A stretch of DNA of 16,963 nucleotides from Pseudorhodoplanes sp. (GTDB lineage Bacteria; Pseudomonadota; Alphaproteobacteria; Rhizobiales; Xanthobacteraceae): the NCBI GenBank assembly GCA_008933495.1, contig WBUW01000017.1, forward strand, positions 1 to 16,963, written 5' to 3'. How positions within the stretch are numbered: position 1 is the first letter of the stretch; each line of letters starts with the position of its first letter. Positions 7,747-14,362 of this stretch are shown one piece after another. The notes beneath the pieces were generated by a model that had not been told where the DNA came from, searched no databases, and saw only the letters and a list, made by a program, of their open reading frames with translations. The position numbers were made by a program, and so were the translations under genes.

Positions 7747-8183
7747 CAGCCGTCGACTCCGGGAAAGCGAAACGCGAAGGCCAGCCGCCGTCGCCACCAC
7801 GGCGTGATGGCAATCTCGGCGACCGCCGCGCTGTCATGCGCATGGATCATGGTCGCCGACGAGGTTGCGACGGCGGCATGCTTGGCGGGATAGCCGCTGC
7901 GCCAGCGGAACAGCAGCACGTCACCCGCCGCGAATGCATCCGGCGGCAGCGGAATGAAATGCCGCATCCCGGCGCCCGCCAGCTTTTCGCCGTCCGATGC
8001 CTCGGCCCAGTCGCGGGTATAGGGCGGAACCTGTTCCGGCTCCGGCCCGAGCAGCGCGCGCCAAACCCCGCGCACGAGCCCGAGGCAATCGCAGCCCACG
8101 CCCTTGAGCGAGGCCTGATGGCGATAGGGCGTGCCGATCCATGCGCGCGCCTCGCTTACGATCTGTTCTCGCGTTACCGTCAT
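7746..8183 (-). CDS. GTA gp14-like NlpC/P60 cell-wall peptidase
   Basis: Tail-associated peptidoglycan peptidase, 145 residues, expected to cut stem peptides and help the tail tip cross the cell wall. It begins with IVSEARAWIGTPYRHQAS. The catalytic cysteine is Cys33 in GCDCLGLVRGVWR, and His102 lies in PAKHAAV. A further His114/His116 in IHAHD supplies the third position. FAAGDVLLFRW is the conserved strand before the histidine. Length and order (between the hub and gp15) match RcGTA gp14. The preceding gp13-like gene ends 8 bases before this ATG, and its own stop overlaps the gp15 start by one base. Confidence 0.96.
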   Translation of the reverse strand: MTVTREQIVSEARAWIGTPYRHQASLKGVGCDCLGLVRGVWRALLGPEPEQVPPYTRDWAEASDGEKLAGAGMRHFIPLPPDAFAAGDVLLFRWRSGYPAKHAAVATSSATMIHAHDSAAVAEIAITPWWRRRLAFAFRFPGVDG

Positions 8184-8191
8184 GATCGGCG

Positions 8192-9088
8192 CTATTGCCC
8201 CTGCATGCTCTTGCCGTCATGGCCGGGTTCGCCGTCGACGGCGTAGCGCATGACGAAATCGTTGCCCGGAATGTGCGCAAAGCCGCGGAAATTCACGACG
8301 TTTGCGAAGCGGTCGCGGCAGGTCGCAAAGCGCTTGTCGCAGCCCGCGGTCACCGTGAAGGTATCGCCGATCGCAAGCGGCTCCGGCGCGGCCTGCCAGA
8401 GTTCGAGCACGGCCGCTGCGCCGTCGATACGGTGGCGCTTGATCTCGGCCGCAAGACCTTCGTTCGCGCCCGTGCTCCAGGTAAGCGCGCCGGCGCTGAA
8501 CCAGCCGTCGGGAAATTCATCAAGGCCCGACGCGACAAATGCCGAGGTGCCGACGAGCGCGGCGACCGTGCCGACTGCCCGATAGAGCGGGCTTTCCAGG
8601 TCGACGCCGCACCGCGCATCGCCGAGGTCAGCCGCGCAGGCCGCCGTATAGAGGCGGCCGCTCTCCTGCGCCAGCCGGTCCGCCAGCCCGCGCACCTCGG
8701 CCGTGAAAGCCTGGCCCTCGCGCTTCACCTCGCCGAGCGTCGCGCGCGCCATCAGGACGTGGAGCGAAGGCTCGCTCCAATCGACGATGTAGGTCGCCAC
8801 CTGGGCGGCATCGTAGCGGCCGGCGGCGAGATCGCCCTCCGAAAGGCTCGCGTCGGCGAGCGCGCCCGAGATTTCCGCGCCATCGATGGCAAGACCTAGA
8901 CGCGCGGTCATCTCGGAGCCAGACAGGGCCGCATCGGCGCGGCACACCACCGCGCCGAGCCGCACATCTTCGTCGTGGTCCGTGAATCCCTGCACCACCC
9001 CGTCGCGCCGCGTCAGCACCCAGCAGCGACAGAGGGTCGTGACGCCCGAATTAAGTTCGTCCTGCAGGGCCGGCGGTATCGTTCTCAC
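8192..9088 (-). CDS. GTA gp13-like tail hub protein (DUF2163, C-terminal phage_BR0599 region)
   Basis: 298-residue DUF2163 protein corresponding to the RcGTA hub (gp13). The N-terminus MRTIPPALQDELNSGVTTLCRCW is typical, then GFTDHDEDV. The conserved C-terminal part includes RLYTAACAADLGDARCGVDL and TAGCDKRFATCRDRFANVVNFRGF. Four cysteines (151, 160, 250, 257) form two pairs spaced 9 and 7 apart. In the RcGTA hub structure I recall an iron-sulfur cluster held by such cysteines; that this copy binds one is inference. The start is a GTG at 9088 overlapping the TGA of the gp12-like gene (GTGA), indicating coupled translation. Confidence 0.96.
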   Translation of the reverse strand: MRTIPPALQDELNSGVTTLCRCWVLTRRDGVVQGFTDHDEDVRLGAVVCRADAALSGSEMTARLGLAIDGAEISGALADASLSEGDLAAGRYDAAQVATYIVDWSEPSLHVLMARATLGEVKREGQAFTAEVRGLADRLAQESGRLYTAACAADLGDARCGVDLESPLYRAVGTVAALVGTSAFVASGLDEFPDGWFSAGALTWSTGANEGLAAEIKRHRIDGAAAVLELWQAAPEPLAIGDTFTVTAGCDKRFATCRDRFANVVNFRGFAHIPGNDFVMRYAVDGEPGHDGKSMQGQ

Positions 9089-9726
9089 GGCCTGATCTCC
9101 AGGAGCGGAATCTTCGGGATATGTCCGGCCACGAATGCCGACAGATCGACCTCGAGAAAATCGGTATCGAAGCGCACCGGCACGTCGAACAGAAAGCCGG
9201 CGGTAATCGCGGCACCAAGCGGGGGAACGTGCCCGGACTGAAATATGATCGTGCCCGTGGTCGGATCGCAGCTGAAGGCGACCGCCTCCTCGGCTTCGTC
9301 GCCGGCCACCGCGATACGCACGCTGCCGGGCAGCGGTTTCTCGATCCGGCGCTGGTAGGGCGAATGCAGCCCGCCATAGGTCTTGGTCAACGTGAACTGC
9401 GCGGTTTCGCCGTCGCCGCTGCCGATCACCTGGTCGGTCGCCGCGACCGGCTGCCCGGGCGCCGCCGAGGAATGATCGAGCCGGTCGCGCCAGCGAAAGC
9501 CGTGCAGGCGGCCGCGCCGCTCCTCGAAAAAGGCGACGACTTCGGACAAGGCGTCGAGCGTCTTGATGCCGTAGCCGGCGTCGTAGCGGCGGCGCGAATG
9601 CGCCCAGCGGGCGTTGCGTTCCTCGCGGCCGGAGCCGAGCACGACGATTTCGGTGCGCCGCTCCGGCCCGCCTGCGCTCTTGAGCGCGATATCAAGCGGG
9701 AACAGGATTTCGTGAAAAGCGGCCAT
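9085..9726 (-). CDS. GTA gp12-like distal tail protein (DUF2460)
   Basis: 213-residue DUF2460 protein, equivalent to gp12 (distal tail protein) of RcGTA, which joins the tail tube to the hub. Recognisable segments are AAFHEILFPLDIALKSAGGPERRTEIV at the start, the ERNARWAHSRRRYDAGYG motif, FFEERRGRLHGFRWRDRLDH in the middle, and a C-terminal FDVPVRFDTDFLEVDLSAF. ATG 9726 is chosen over an upstream in-frame ATG at 9765 because the family begins at AAFHE and this start is one base after the tape-measure stop. It overlaps the hub gene by four bases. Confidence 0.96.
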   Translation of the reverse strand: MAAFHEILFPLDIALKSAGGPERRTEIVVLGSGREERNARWAHSRRRYDAGYGIKTLDALSEVVAFFEERRGRLHGFRWRDRLDHSSAAPGQPVAATDQVIGSGDGETAQFTLTKTYGGLHSPYQRRIEKPLPGSVRIAVAGDEAEEAVAFSCDPTTGTIIFQSGHVPPLGAAITAGFLFDVPVRFDTDFLEVDLSAFVAGHIPKIPLLEIRP

Positions 9727-9727
9727 G

Positions 9728-10339
9728 TCAGAGTCCGCGCTGGCCGCGCGCGACCGCGCGGGCAATCTGTCCGGTGATGAAGCTCTCGGAGCGGCGGAAG
9801 CTCTCCGCGTCCGGCGTCGCGATATTGACCACGACGGTCGCCGGCGCAGCGCTCATCGCCGATGCGACGCCAAGCCGGCCGTCCGCACCGCGCGCAAGCG
9901 GCAGGATGGCTTCCGGCCCCGCCTCGCCGGCCAGGCCGACGCCGCCGGAGAGGAGCGGGAAATAGGTCGGCGTTCCGATCACCCCGCCGGCAGCGAACGG
10001 CTTGACGGCGCCTGTGGCGGCGATCATGCCCGCCGCCGATCCGCCGCCCCCGCCCAGCAGGCCCGCAAACAGGTTCGTGAAACCGGTCGCCAGTCCGCGT
10101 TCGAGCGGCTTGAAGGCGGCGCGCACGGCGAGATCCGACAGCCGCAGATAGAGCGATTTCAGGACCTCCTCGAAGCTGCGCGCCCCGGTCGCCGACTGAA
10201 CGAAAGCCGCCGTCATCAGGCGCGAGAACAGCGCGGCGGTCCGCGTCAGTTCCTGCAAGCGCCCGTCGAGACTGTCGACGGTGCGGAGCATGGCGGTCCC
10301 GTCGAACCGTTCCGCCGAATCAAGGTTGCCATCGGCCAT
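9728..10339 (-). CDS. GTA gp11-like tail tape-measure protein
   Basis: 203-residue short tape-measure protein, close to the roughly 220 residues of RcGTA gp11 and consistent with a short GTA-type tail. The N-terminal half is helical (SLDGRLQELTRTAALFSRLMTAAF, SFEEVLKSLYLRLSDLAVRAAFKPLERGL). A glycine-rich hydrophobic patch follows (GFTNLFAGLLGGGGGSAAG), then the conserved FAAGGVIGTPTYFPL and GLAGEAGPEAILPLARG segments found at the C-terminal end of many tape-measure proteins. The C-terminus is VVNIATPDAESFRRSESFITGQIARAVARGQRGL. Its start lies 20 bases inside the preceding gp10.1-like gene and its stop is one base before the gp12 start. Confidence 0.95.
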   Translation of the reverse strand: MADGNLDSAERFDGTAMLRTVDSLDGRLQELTRTAALFSRLMTAAFVQSATGARSFEEVLKSLYLRLSDLAVRAAFKPLERGLATGFTNLFAGLLGGGGGSAAGMIAATGAVKPFAAGGVIGTPTYFPLLSGGVGLAGEAGPEAILPLARGADGRLGVASAMSAAPATVVVNIATPDAESFRRSESFITGQIARAVARGQRGL

Positions 10340-10526
10340 CGGGAAATCTCTTCATCAGGTGTTCGAAAGTGGTGCGTCGCATCGGCGTTGGCTCGCCGCC
10401 GCGCACGGCATCGATCGCGCAGGCGAACTCGCGCGGCGTCATCGACCAGAATTGCGCCGGCGACAGCCGCAGGAAGCCGAACGCAAACCCCATTGCCGCG
10501 CGCCACGGAAACGGCTCGGAATTCAT
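10320..10526 (-). CDS. GTA gp10.1-like tail assembly chaperone
   Basis: 68-residue protein of the small phage tail assembly chaperone family found between gp10 and gp11 in alphaproteobacterial GTAs. Diagnostic features are FPWRAAMGFAFGFLRLSPAQFWSMTPREFACAID and the C-terminal MRRTTFEHLMKRFPDGRW. It is presumed to work with the gp10-like protein in loading the tape measure during tail assembly. It overlaps the gp10 gene by ATGA and the tape-measure gene by 20 bases, so all three are probably translationally coupled. Confidence 0.92.
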   Translation of the reverse strand: MNSEPFPWRAAMGFAFGFLRLSPAQFWSMTPREFACAIDAVRGGEPTPMRRTTFEHLMKRFPDGRWQP

Positions 10527-10846
10527 GATGGCGTCCCGCCGGCCCCGAAGGTCGCCGCGATCAGATCGACCGCGATACGCACCGCGCCCTGGGCACCGTC
10601 GGCAACGGCAAGCCGCGCCACGTCTTCATCGGCTATCGCCTCACCGGCGCCGCGCAGCCCGGCACCGATGATACGGATCAGGTCGCGCGCCTTGAGCCGC
10701 CCGCCGGCAAAGCGTTCGGCCAGCGCCGCAAGATCGTCCGCACCGAAGGCCTGTTCGAGTTCGGCCAATGCGCCGAGCGTCAATACCAGCGTGCGGCGCG
10801 TGCCGCCGATCTCGGCTTCGATTTCGCCGCGATGACGATTGGCCAT
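10523..10846 (-). CDS. GTA gp10-like gene-transfer-agent family protein (tail assembly)
   Basis: 107-residue GTA_gp10 family protein: ANRHRGEIEAEIGGTRRTLVLTLGALAELEQAFG at the N-terminus, then ERFAGGRLKARDLIRIIGAGLRGAG, and a C-terminal helix ending ATFGAGG. This is the usual pattern of the tail-assembly chaperone that sits after the major tail protein. ATG 10846 is preferred to the upstream in-frame ATG at 10936 because that longer version would overlap the major tail gene by 80 bases with non-conserved arginine-rich sequence. It starts 10 bases after the gp9 stop and ends in an ATGA overlap with gp10.1. Confidence 0.94.
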   Translation of the reverse strand: MANRHRGEIEAEIGGTRRTLVLTLGALAELEQAFGADDLAALAERFAGGRLKARDLIRIIGAGLRGAGEAIADEDVARLAVADGAQGAVRIAVDLIAATFGAGGTPS

Positions 10847-10856
10847 GGTTGCCGCC

Positions 10857-11264
10857 TCATGCGACCGCGAACGTGAGCGCGCCCGCCGATTCGAGCGAAA
10901 GCTCGTAGGACACTTCGCCGTTGTGTTCGCCGGCAAATTCGAGGCTGGATATCTGGAACGGGCCCTCCACGGTTCCGAAATCGGGGATCACGATCTGGAA
11001 GTTGCGAACGGTGCCGTCGAAGAAAATCTGCCGCATGAGCGCGTCGGATTGCGCATCCTTGAACAGCCCGCGGCCGGCGATCGCGGCGCGCTTGACACCG
11101 GCGCCGTCAAGCAATTCGCGCCAGTGGCCGGCGGATTCGGCGTGCGTCACGTCGACGGTCTCGGCGTTGAACGCCAGACGCCGCGAACGCAGGCCCGCGA
11201 CGGTAATGAAAGTCTCGCCGTCGGCGATCTTGACCAGGAGGTCCTTGCCTTTCTGCGCAGCCAT
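10857..11264 (-). CDS. GTA gp9-like major tail protein (TP901-1 family)
   Basis: 135-residue tail tube protein of the TP901-1 major tail family. It has AAQKGKDLLVKIADGETFITVAGLRSRRLAFNAETVDVTH at the N-terminus and the SAGHWRELLDGAGVKRAAIAGRGLF stretch. The C-terminal GPFQISSLEFAGEHNGEVSYELSLESAG is typical of the stacked beta-sandwich that polymerises into the tail tube. A GAAGGAAA ribosome site lies about 8 bases before ATG 11264. Twenty-two bases separate it from gp8 and ten from gp10. Confidence 0.96.
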   Translation of the reverse strand: MAAQKGKDLLVKIADGETFITVAGLRSRRLAFNAETVDVTHAESAGHWRELLDGAGVKRAAIAGRGLFKDAQSDALMRQIFFDGTVRNFQIVIPDFGTVEGPFQISSLEFAGEHNGEVSYELSLESAGALTFAVA

Positions 11265-11286
11265 GATTTCGGTTTCCTTCGTTCGA

Positions 11287-11694
11287 TCAGGACGGTTCGG
11301 TCACGGCCCGAAAACGGACCAATGCGTGGTAGGTGCGGCCGTCCGCTTCGCGCCTTATGTCGGCGACGGAGAAGCGCAGATTGACGAGTTGATGCCCGTC
11401 GAGCGACAGCGGCGCGTCGTCGAGCGCCTGCAGCAGCGCGCCGGCAATCAGGTGCGCCTCGCGGTGGCCGCCCTGGCGCGAGTAGGCGTGCAGCGTCATC
11501 TGGTGTTCCTCGCCGGGCTCGCCGCCGGCCGCGTAATCGCTGATCCGCGACTCGCCGAGCGCGACATAGGGAAAATCGGCGGTGCGCGGCACCTCGTCGT
11601 AGATTTTCGCTCCGCCAAGGAGCGAAACGAGCGCGCCGTCCACCGACAAGGCGTCATGGATCGCCGCGCGCAGCGATGCGGCCGCACTGCTCAT
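11287..11694 (-). CDS. GTA gp8-like tail terminator (DUF3168)
   Basis: 135-residue DUF3168 protein, equivalent to RcGTA gp8, the protein that caps the tail tube and joins it to the head. The start MSSAAASLRAAIHDALSVDGALVSLLGGAKIYDEVP is typical of the family, as are the middle FPYVALGESRISDY, the strand HQMTLHAYSRQGGHREA and the C-terminal TYHALVRFRAVTE. ATG 11694 is chosen because the family begins at this point; the in-frame extension to 12000 is low-complexity antisense to no domain and overlaps gp7. It follows gp7 by 16 bases. Confidence 0.94.
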   Translation of the reverse strand: MSSAAASLRAAIHDALSVDGALVSLLGGAKIYDEVPRTADFPYVALGESRISDYAAGGEPGEEHQMTLHAYSRQGGHREAHLIAGALLQALDDAPLSLDGHQLVNLRFSVADIRREADGRTYHALVRFRAVTEPS

Positions 11695-11710
11695 GGGTAC
11701 AGTCCTTGCG

Positions 11711-12034
11711 TTATCGGGGCCGCTCTTCGGCGGCGATCTCAAGAAATGTTTCGCGCGCGTCCTGCGGACGCACGGAGGCGATATGAAAGACGCGCGCGCC
11801 TTCGCGCAGGCGATGACGGATCGAGAGGTCAGGTCCGGCACGGACGGTGATGCGGTGGGTGATGGCGATTCCCAGACGAGCCGCGTCCATGATTTCGCGC
11901 GCCGACAGCGGATCGACCGACGCCCACAGCGTCGCAACCGCTTCGAAGCTACGGACGACGCCACCCGCGCCGTCCGGCGCCTCGACCGGCGCTTCGACAA
12001 CGAGCCTGCGGTTCAGCGTTCCGGGATTGCTCAT
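11711..12034 (-). CDS. GTA gp7-like head closure/head-tail adaptor protein
   Basis: 107-residue phage head closure protein (SPP1 gp16-like family), equivalent to gp7 of RcGTA. It has the characteristic N-terminus GTLNRRLVVEAPVEAPDGAGGVVRSFEAVATLWASVDPLS, then IMDAARLGIAITHRITVRAG and REGARVFHIASVRPQD. These beta-strand segments match the small barrel of head-tail stoppers. Its ATG overlaps the stop of the gp6-like gene (ATGA). Confidence 0.93.
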   Translation of the reverse strand: MSNPGTLNRRLVVEAPVEAPDGAGGVVRSFEAVATLWASVDPLSAREIMDAARLGIAITHRITVRAGPDLSIRHRLREGARVFHIASVRPQDARETFLEIAAEERPR

Positions 12035-12606
12035 AGCGACGCCACCCGGTACGGCGCGACAAGCGACAGAACGGATGCCGGAATGGCGGCCACCTCGCCG
12101 CTCGCCTTTACAAGCGCGCGGTTTTCATACCAATGCGCGACCAGAAGCCGGATTGCGTGGCGCAACGGCGCCGGCACATCGGTGGCGGCGGCGCCGTAGC
12201 CGGCTTCGATGTCGATCTCGATGCCGGCGAACGGGCGCGCCGGCTGCGCGAGCGCATCGCGGGCAAAGCGCAGCCGCGCCGGCGCGGCGGCGGCATCGAG
12301 CACAAAGGCGTCGAGATCGAGCTCCTGGGCCGCGCCATCGACGGCGAGCAGGCGCACGGCTTCGAGCGCGCGCGCCGGCGCGGGCAAAAGCGTCAGCGTA
12401 CCCGAAGCCGGCCAGCAGTCGCGCACCAGCCGCCAGTTCTGCGTGATCAGTGCGCGTCGCGTGTGCGCTTCGATATGCAGGCGGGCGGCCGCGATCAGCG
12501 CCGCGATGGCATCATCGTCGTCGTCATGTGCGACGCGCAGGAAATCCCTGGCGTCCGCAAGCGAGAGCGGCTCGGCGGCAGGCGGCGTCAGCAGGATGGC
12601 GGACAT
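12031..12606 (-). CDS. GTA gp6-like head-tail connector protein
   Basis: 191-residue head-tail connector (phiE125 gp8 / HK97 gp6-like), equivalent to RcGTA gp6. The N-terminal helical region AEPLSLADARDFLRVAHDDDDDAIAALIAAARLHIEAHTRRALITQNW is the family signature. The C-terminus includes GYGAAATDVPAPLRHAIRLLVAHWYENRAL, the long helix conserved in connectors. It is now the first gene of the leftward tail operon, cut off from the capsid gene by two opposite-strand protease genes, so it needs its own promoter. A GGA-containing ribosome site lies just before ATG 12606. Confidence 0.94.
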   Translation of the reverse strand: MSAILLTPPAAEPLSLADARDFLRVAHDDDDDAIAALIAAARLHIEAHTRRALITQNWRLVRDCWPASGTLTLLPAPARALEAVRLLAVDGAAQELDLDAFVLDAAAAPARLRFARDALAQPARPFAGIEIDIEAGYGAAATDVPAPLRHAIRLLVAHWYENRALVKASGEVAAIPASVLSLVAPYRVASL

Positions 12607-12626
12607 GCTTTGATCCGATGAAAGAG

Positions 12627-12656
12627 ATTGACAAGGGTGCGGCGGACGGGCTCAAA
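12627..12656. promoter_or_regulatory. Candidate overlapping divergent promoters between protease 1 and the gp6 operon
   Basis: The 58-base gap between the divergent genes holds a full TTGACA (12628-12633, plus strand), 17 bases, then CTCAAA (12651-12656) as a weak -10. Transcription would begin about at 12663, making the protease mRNA leaderless or nearly so, which fits its lack of a ribosome site. On the minus strand TTGAGC (12655-12650) and GTCAAT (12632-12627), also 17 apart, use the same bases in mirror fashion and would start about 14 bases before gp6. The -10 matches are poor, so this is tentative. Confidence 0.3.
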
Positions 12657-12664
12657 CCGCGGCG

Positions 12665-13426
12665 ATGCCGCGCTTTGCGATCCTTCTCGCCGCGTTTGCG
12701 TTATCGAGCGCGCCTGCATTGGCGCTTGTCGGCGGAGCTGCGCCGGCGCCGGATTATGTGCGCACGGTCGTGATGCTTGTCGGTTCGCGCGGCAATTCGT
12801 GCACCGGCGCGCTGGTCGCGCGCGACCTTGTGCTCACGGCGGCGCATTGCGTGGCGCCGGGCGCCGAATACAAGCTCGTGACCTTCGACGCAGAGCGCCG
12901 GCCGCTGTTGCGCGACACGGTTCGGGTTGAACGGCATCCGCAATTCAGCCAGCAGACATTCGACAATCACCGTGCGACCGCCGACGTGGCGCTGGTCAAG
13001 CTGGCTGCACCGGTGGCGGATGCGGCCCCGGTTGCGCTGTTCGCCGGCAAACTGGCGGTTGCGCCCGGTGATGCCTTCGTCGTCGCGGGCTATGGCCTCG
13101 CCCGACAGCATGACGGCCGCAGTGGCGGCACGCTGCGCGCGGCGCGCCTGGTCGCCACCGGACGTCCGGGCAACCTGCAAATCCGGCTGTTCGATCCCGC
13201 CACCCGCAACGAGCGGACCGGGCGCGGCGCCTGCACCGGGGATTCCGGCGCGCCGGTCTTCGTTCAGGACAATGGCCGCGCGGGTGTGATCGGCGTGGTG
13301 AGCTGGTCGACCGGTCCCGGCAATGCCGAGGGTTGCGGCGGGCTGACCGGCGTCACGCCGCTGTCACTCTATCGCCCGTGGCTTGTGGACAGCGCGCGCA
13401 AACTGGGCAGCCCGCTCGCCCCGTGA
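12665..13426 (+). CDS. Secreted trypsin-fold serine protease 1 (S1 family)
   Basis: 253-residue exported protease. The signal peptide (1-20) ends in ALA, directly followed by LVGG, the equivalent of the mature N-terminus of chymotrypsin-type enzymes. The catalytic triad is complete: His61 in LTAAHC, Asp107 in TADVALVKL and Ser194 in TGDSGAP. Cysteines 46/62 and 190/224 fit the two conserved disulphides. The residue six before the serine... by chymotrypsin numbering position 189, is Gly188 here, not Asp, so cleavage after Lys/Arg is not predicted. It lies on the opposite strand to the flanking head genes, divergent from gp6, and 63 bases upstream of a second protease in the same direction. No ribosome site is visible before ATG 12665; an upstream ATG at 12618 is in a different frame. 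Function in or near a GTA cluster is unknown. Confidence 0.92.
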   Translation: MPRFAILLAAFALSSAPALALVGGAAPAPDYVRTVVMLVGSRGNSCTGALVARDLVLTAAHCVAPGAEYKLVTFDAERRPLLRDTVRVERHPQFSQQTFDNHRATADVALVKLAAPVADAAPVALFAGKLAVAPGDAFVVAGYGLARQHDGRSGGTLRAARLVATGRPGNLQIRLFDPATRNERTGRGACTGDSGAPVFVQDNGRAGVIGVVSWSTGPGNAEGCGGLTGVTPLSLYRPWLVDSARKLGSPLAP

Positions 13427-13489
13427 CGATTCGGACCTTGCCGCCGTTTCCGCTGACCCGGTAATGTTTTCGCCGGGTACGGGGGCGTC

Positions 13490-14311
13490 ATGTTGCATCA
13501 GGTGAGATCGCCGGCGCATGCCGGCCTGCCGCGATCGTGGATTTCCGCGATCGCGATCGTTGTTTCCTCAGCCGGCTTCTTTCTGTCGGCGCACCCGGCG
13601 CAAGCGGTCGTCAAGGGAACCACGTCCGCCCTCGAACGGCACACCGTCAGGATCGTGCGCGGCGCCATCCGCTGCAGCGGGGTCGTGATCGCACGCAACC
13701 TGATCGCCTCCGCCGCCCATTGCGGCGGGCGCGGCGTCGTGATTGCCGGCGCGGCGCGAATCGAGATCGCGGGCGCTTCGCGCAGCGCCACGCTCGATGA
13801 CGGCCGCCGGGTGAGCGTTTCGGGCGACGCGGTGATCGCGCGGCTGACGCGTCCGCTGCCGCCTTCCGTGACGCCTGTTGCGGTCGGCGCCGGCGGCGGC
13901 GAGACCTACACCATCGCCGGCTACGGCACCGCCGACGAGCGCCGACGCGGAGCTTACGGCCAGTTGCGCGAGGCGCGGCTTGTCGCCGCCGAACGCTTTG
14001 CGCTGGTCGATCCCGGCCGCACCGGCCCGATCGGCGCCAGCGCCTGTTTCGGCGATTCCGGCGGGCCGGTGCTGCGCGGCGCGCAGCTTGTCGGCATCAT
14101 CACGCGCGCGGCGCATCCGCATCCGCGCATCGCCTGCGGCTATCTCACCCGCTGGGCGCCGATCAGCGTCAGCGGGGAAGCAGTCGCCGCCGCCGCGCCG
14201 ACCGACTCCGATCTGCGGCTTGACGGCCCGCGCAAAGCCTCACCCCGCAAGAAGGCGCGCCAGCCGAGCTATCCGGTCTGGTCCTGGTTCCGGCGCCCGA
14301 ACGCGCGATGA
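13490..14311 (+). CDS. Secreted trypsin-fold serine protease 2 (S1 family)
   Basis: 273-residue exported protease. The long N-terminus has a hydrophobic stretch (about 17-33) and an AHPAQA cleavage site, after which the mature protein would start VVKGT. The triad is complete: His77 in IASAAHC, Asp113 in GDAVIARL and Ser190 in FGDSGGP. Cysteines 62/78 and 186/216 fit the usual disulphides. The S1-pocket residue (position 189 by chymotrypsin numbering) is Ser184, as in chymotrypsin, again not Asp. The domain is compact and the triad spacing shorter than in protease 1; a basic tail follows the domain (PRKASPRKKARQ ... WSWFRRPNAR). It shares the fold and layout of protease 1 but is clearly diverged. 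It converges on the capsid gene, with 51 bases between stops. The start ATG 13490 has only a G-rich tract (GGGGG) upstream; GTG 13502 is an alternative. Confidence 0.9.
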   Translation: MLHQVRSPAHAGLPRSWISAIAIVVSSAGFFLSAHPAQAVVKGTTSALERHTVRIVRGAIRCSGVVIARNLIASAAHCGGRGVVIAGAARIEIAGASRSATLDDGRRVSVSGDAVIARLTRPLPPSVTPVAVGAGGGETYTIAGYGTADERRRGAYGQLREARLVAAERFALVDPGRTGPIGASACFGDSGGPVLRGAQLVGIITRAAHPHPRIACGYLTRWAPISVSGEAVAAAAPTDSDLRLDGPRKASPRKKARQPSYPVWSWFRRPNAR

Positions 14312-14362
14312 GGCCCGCCACCCGCTCCGCCATCGGCAGAGGGGTGGCATCATGGCCGCGCA

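Noticed and set aside
4168..7893. A 1241-codon open frame on the plus strand across the tail-tip gene
   Set aside because: It is exactly antisense to gp15, full of Arg/Gly/His/Ala without domains; long antisense frames are a usual by-product of high GC at third codon positions.
10847..10936. Longer start for the gp10-like gene at 10936
   Set aside because: The extra 30 residues overlap the major tail gene and are not conserved-looking; ATG 10846 fits the family and gap size.
14317..14348. Inverted pair GCCACCC...GGGTGGC between protease 2 and the capsid gene, considered as a bidirectional terminator
   Set aside because: The stem is only 7 bases with an 18-base loop and no T tract on either strand; too weak to call.
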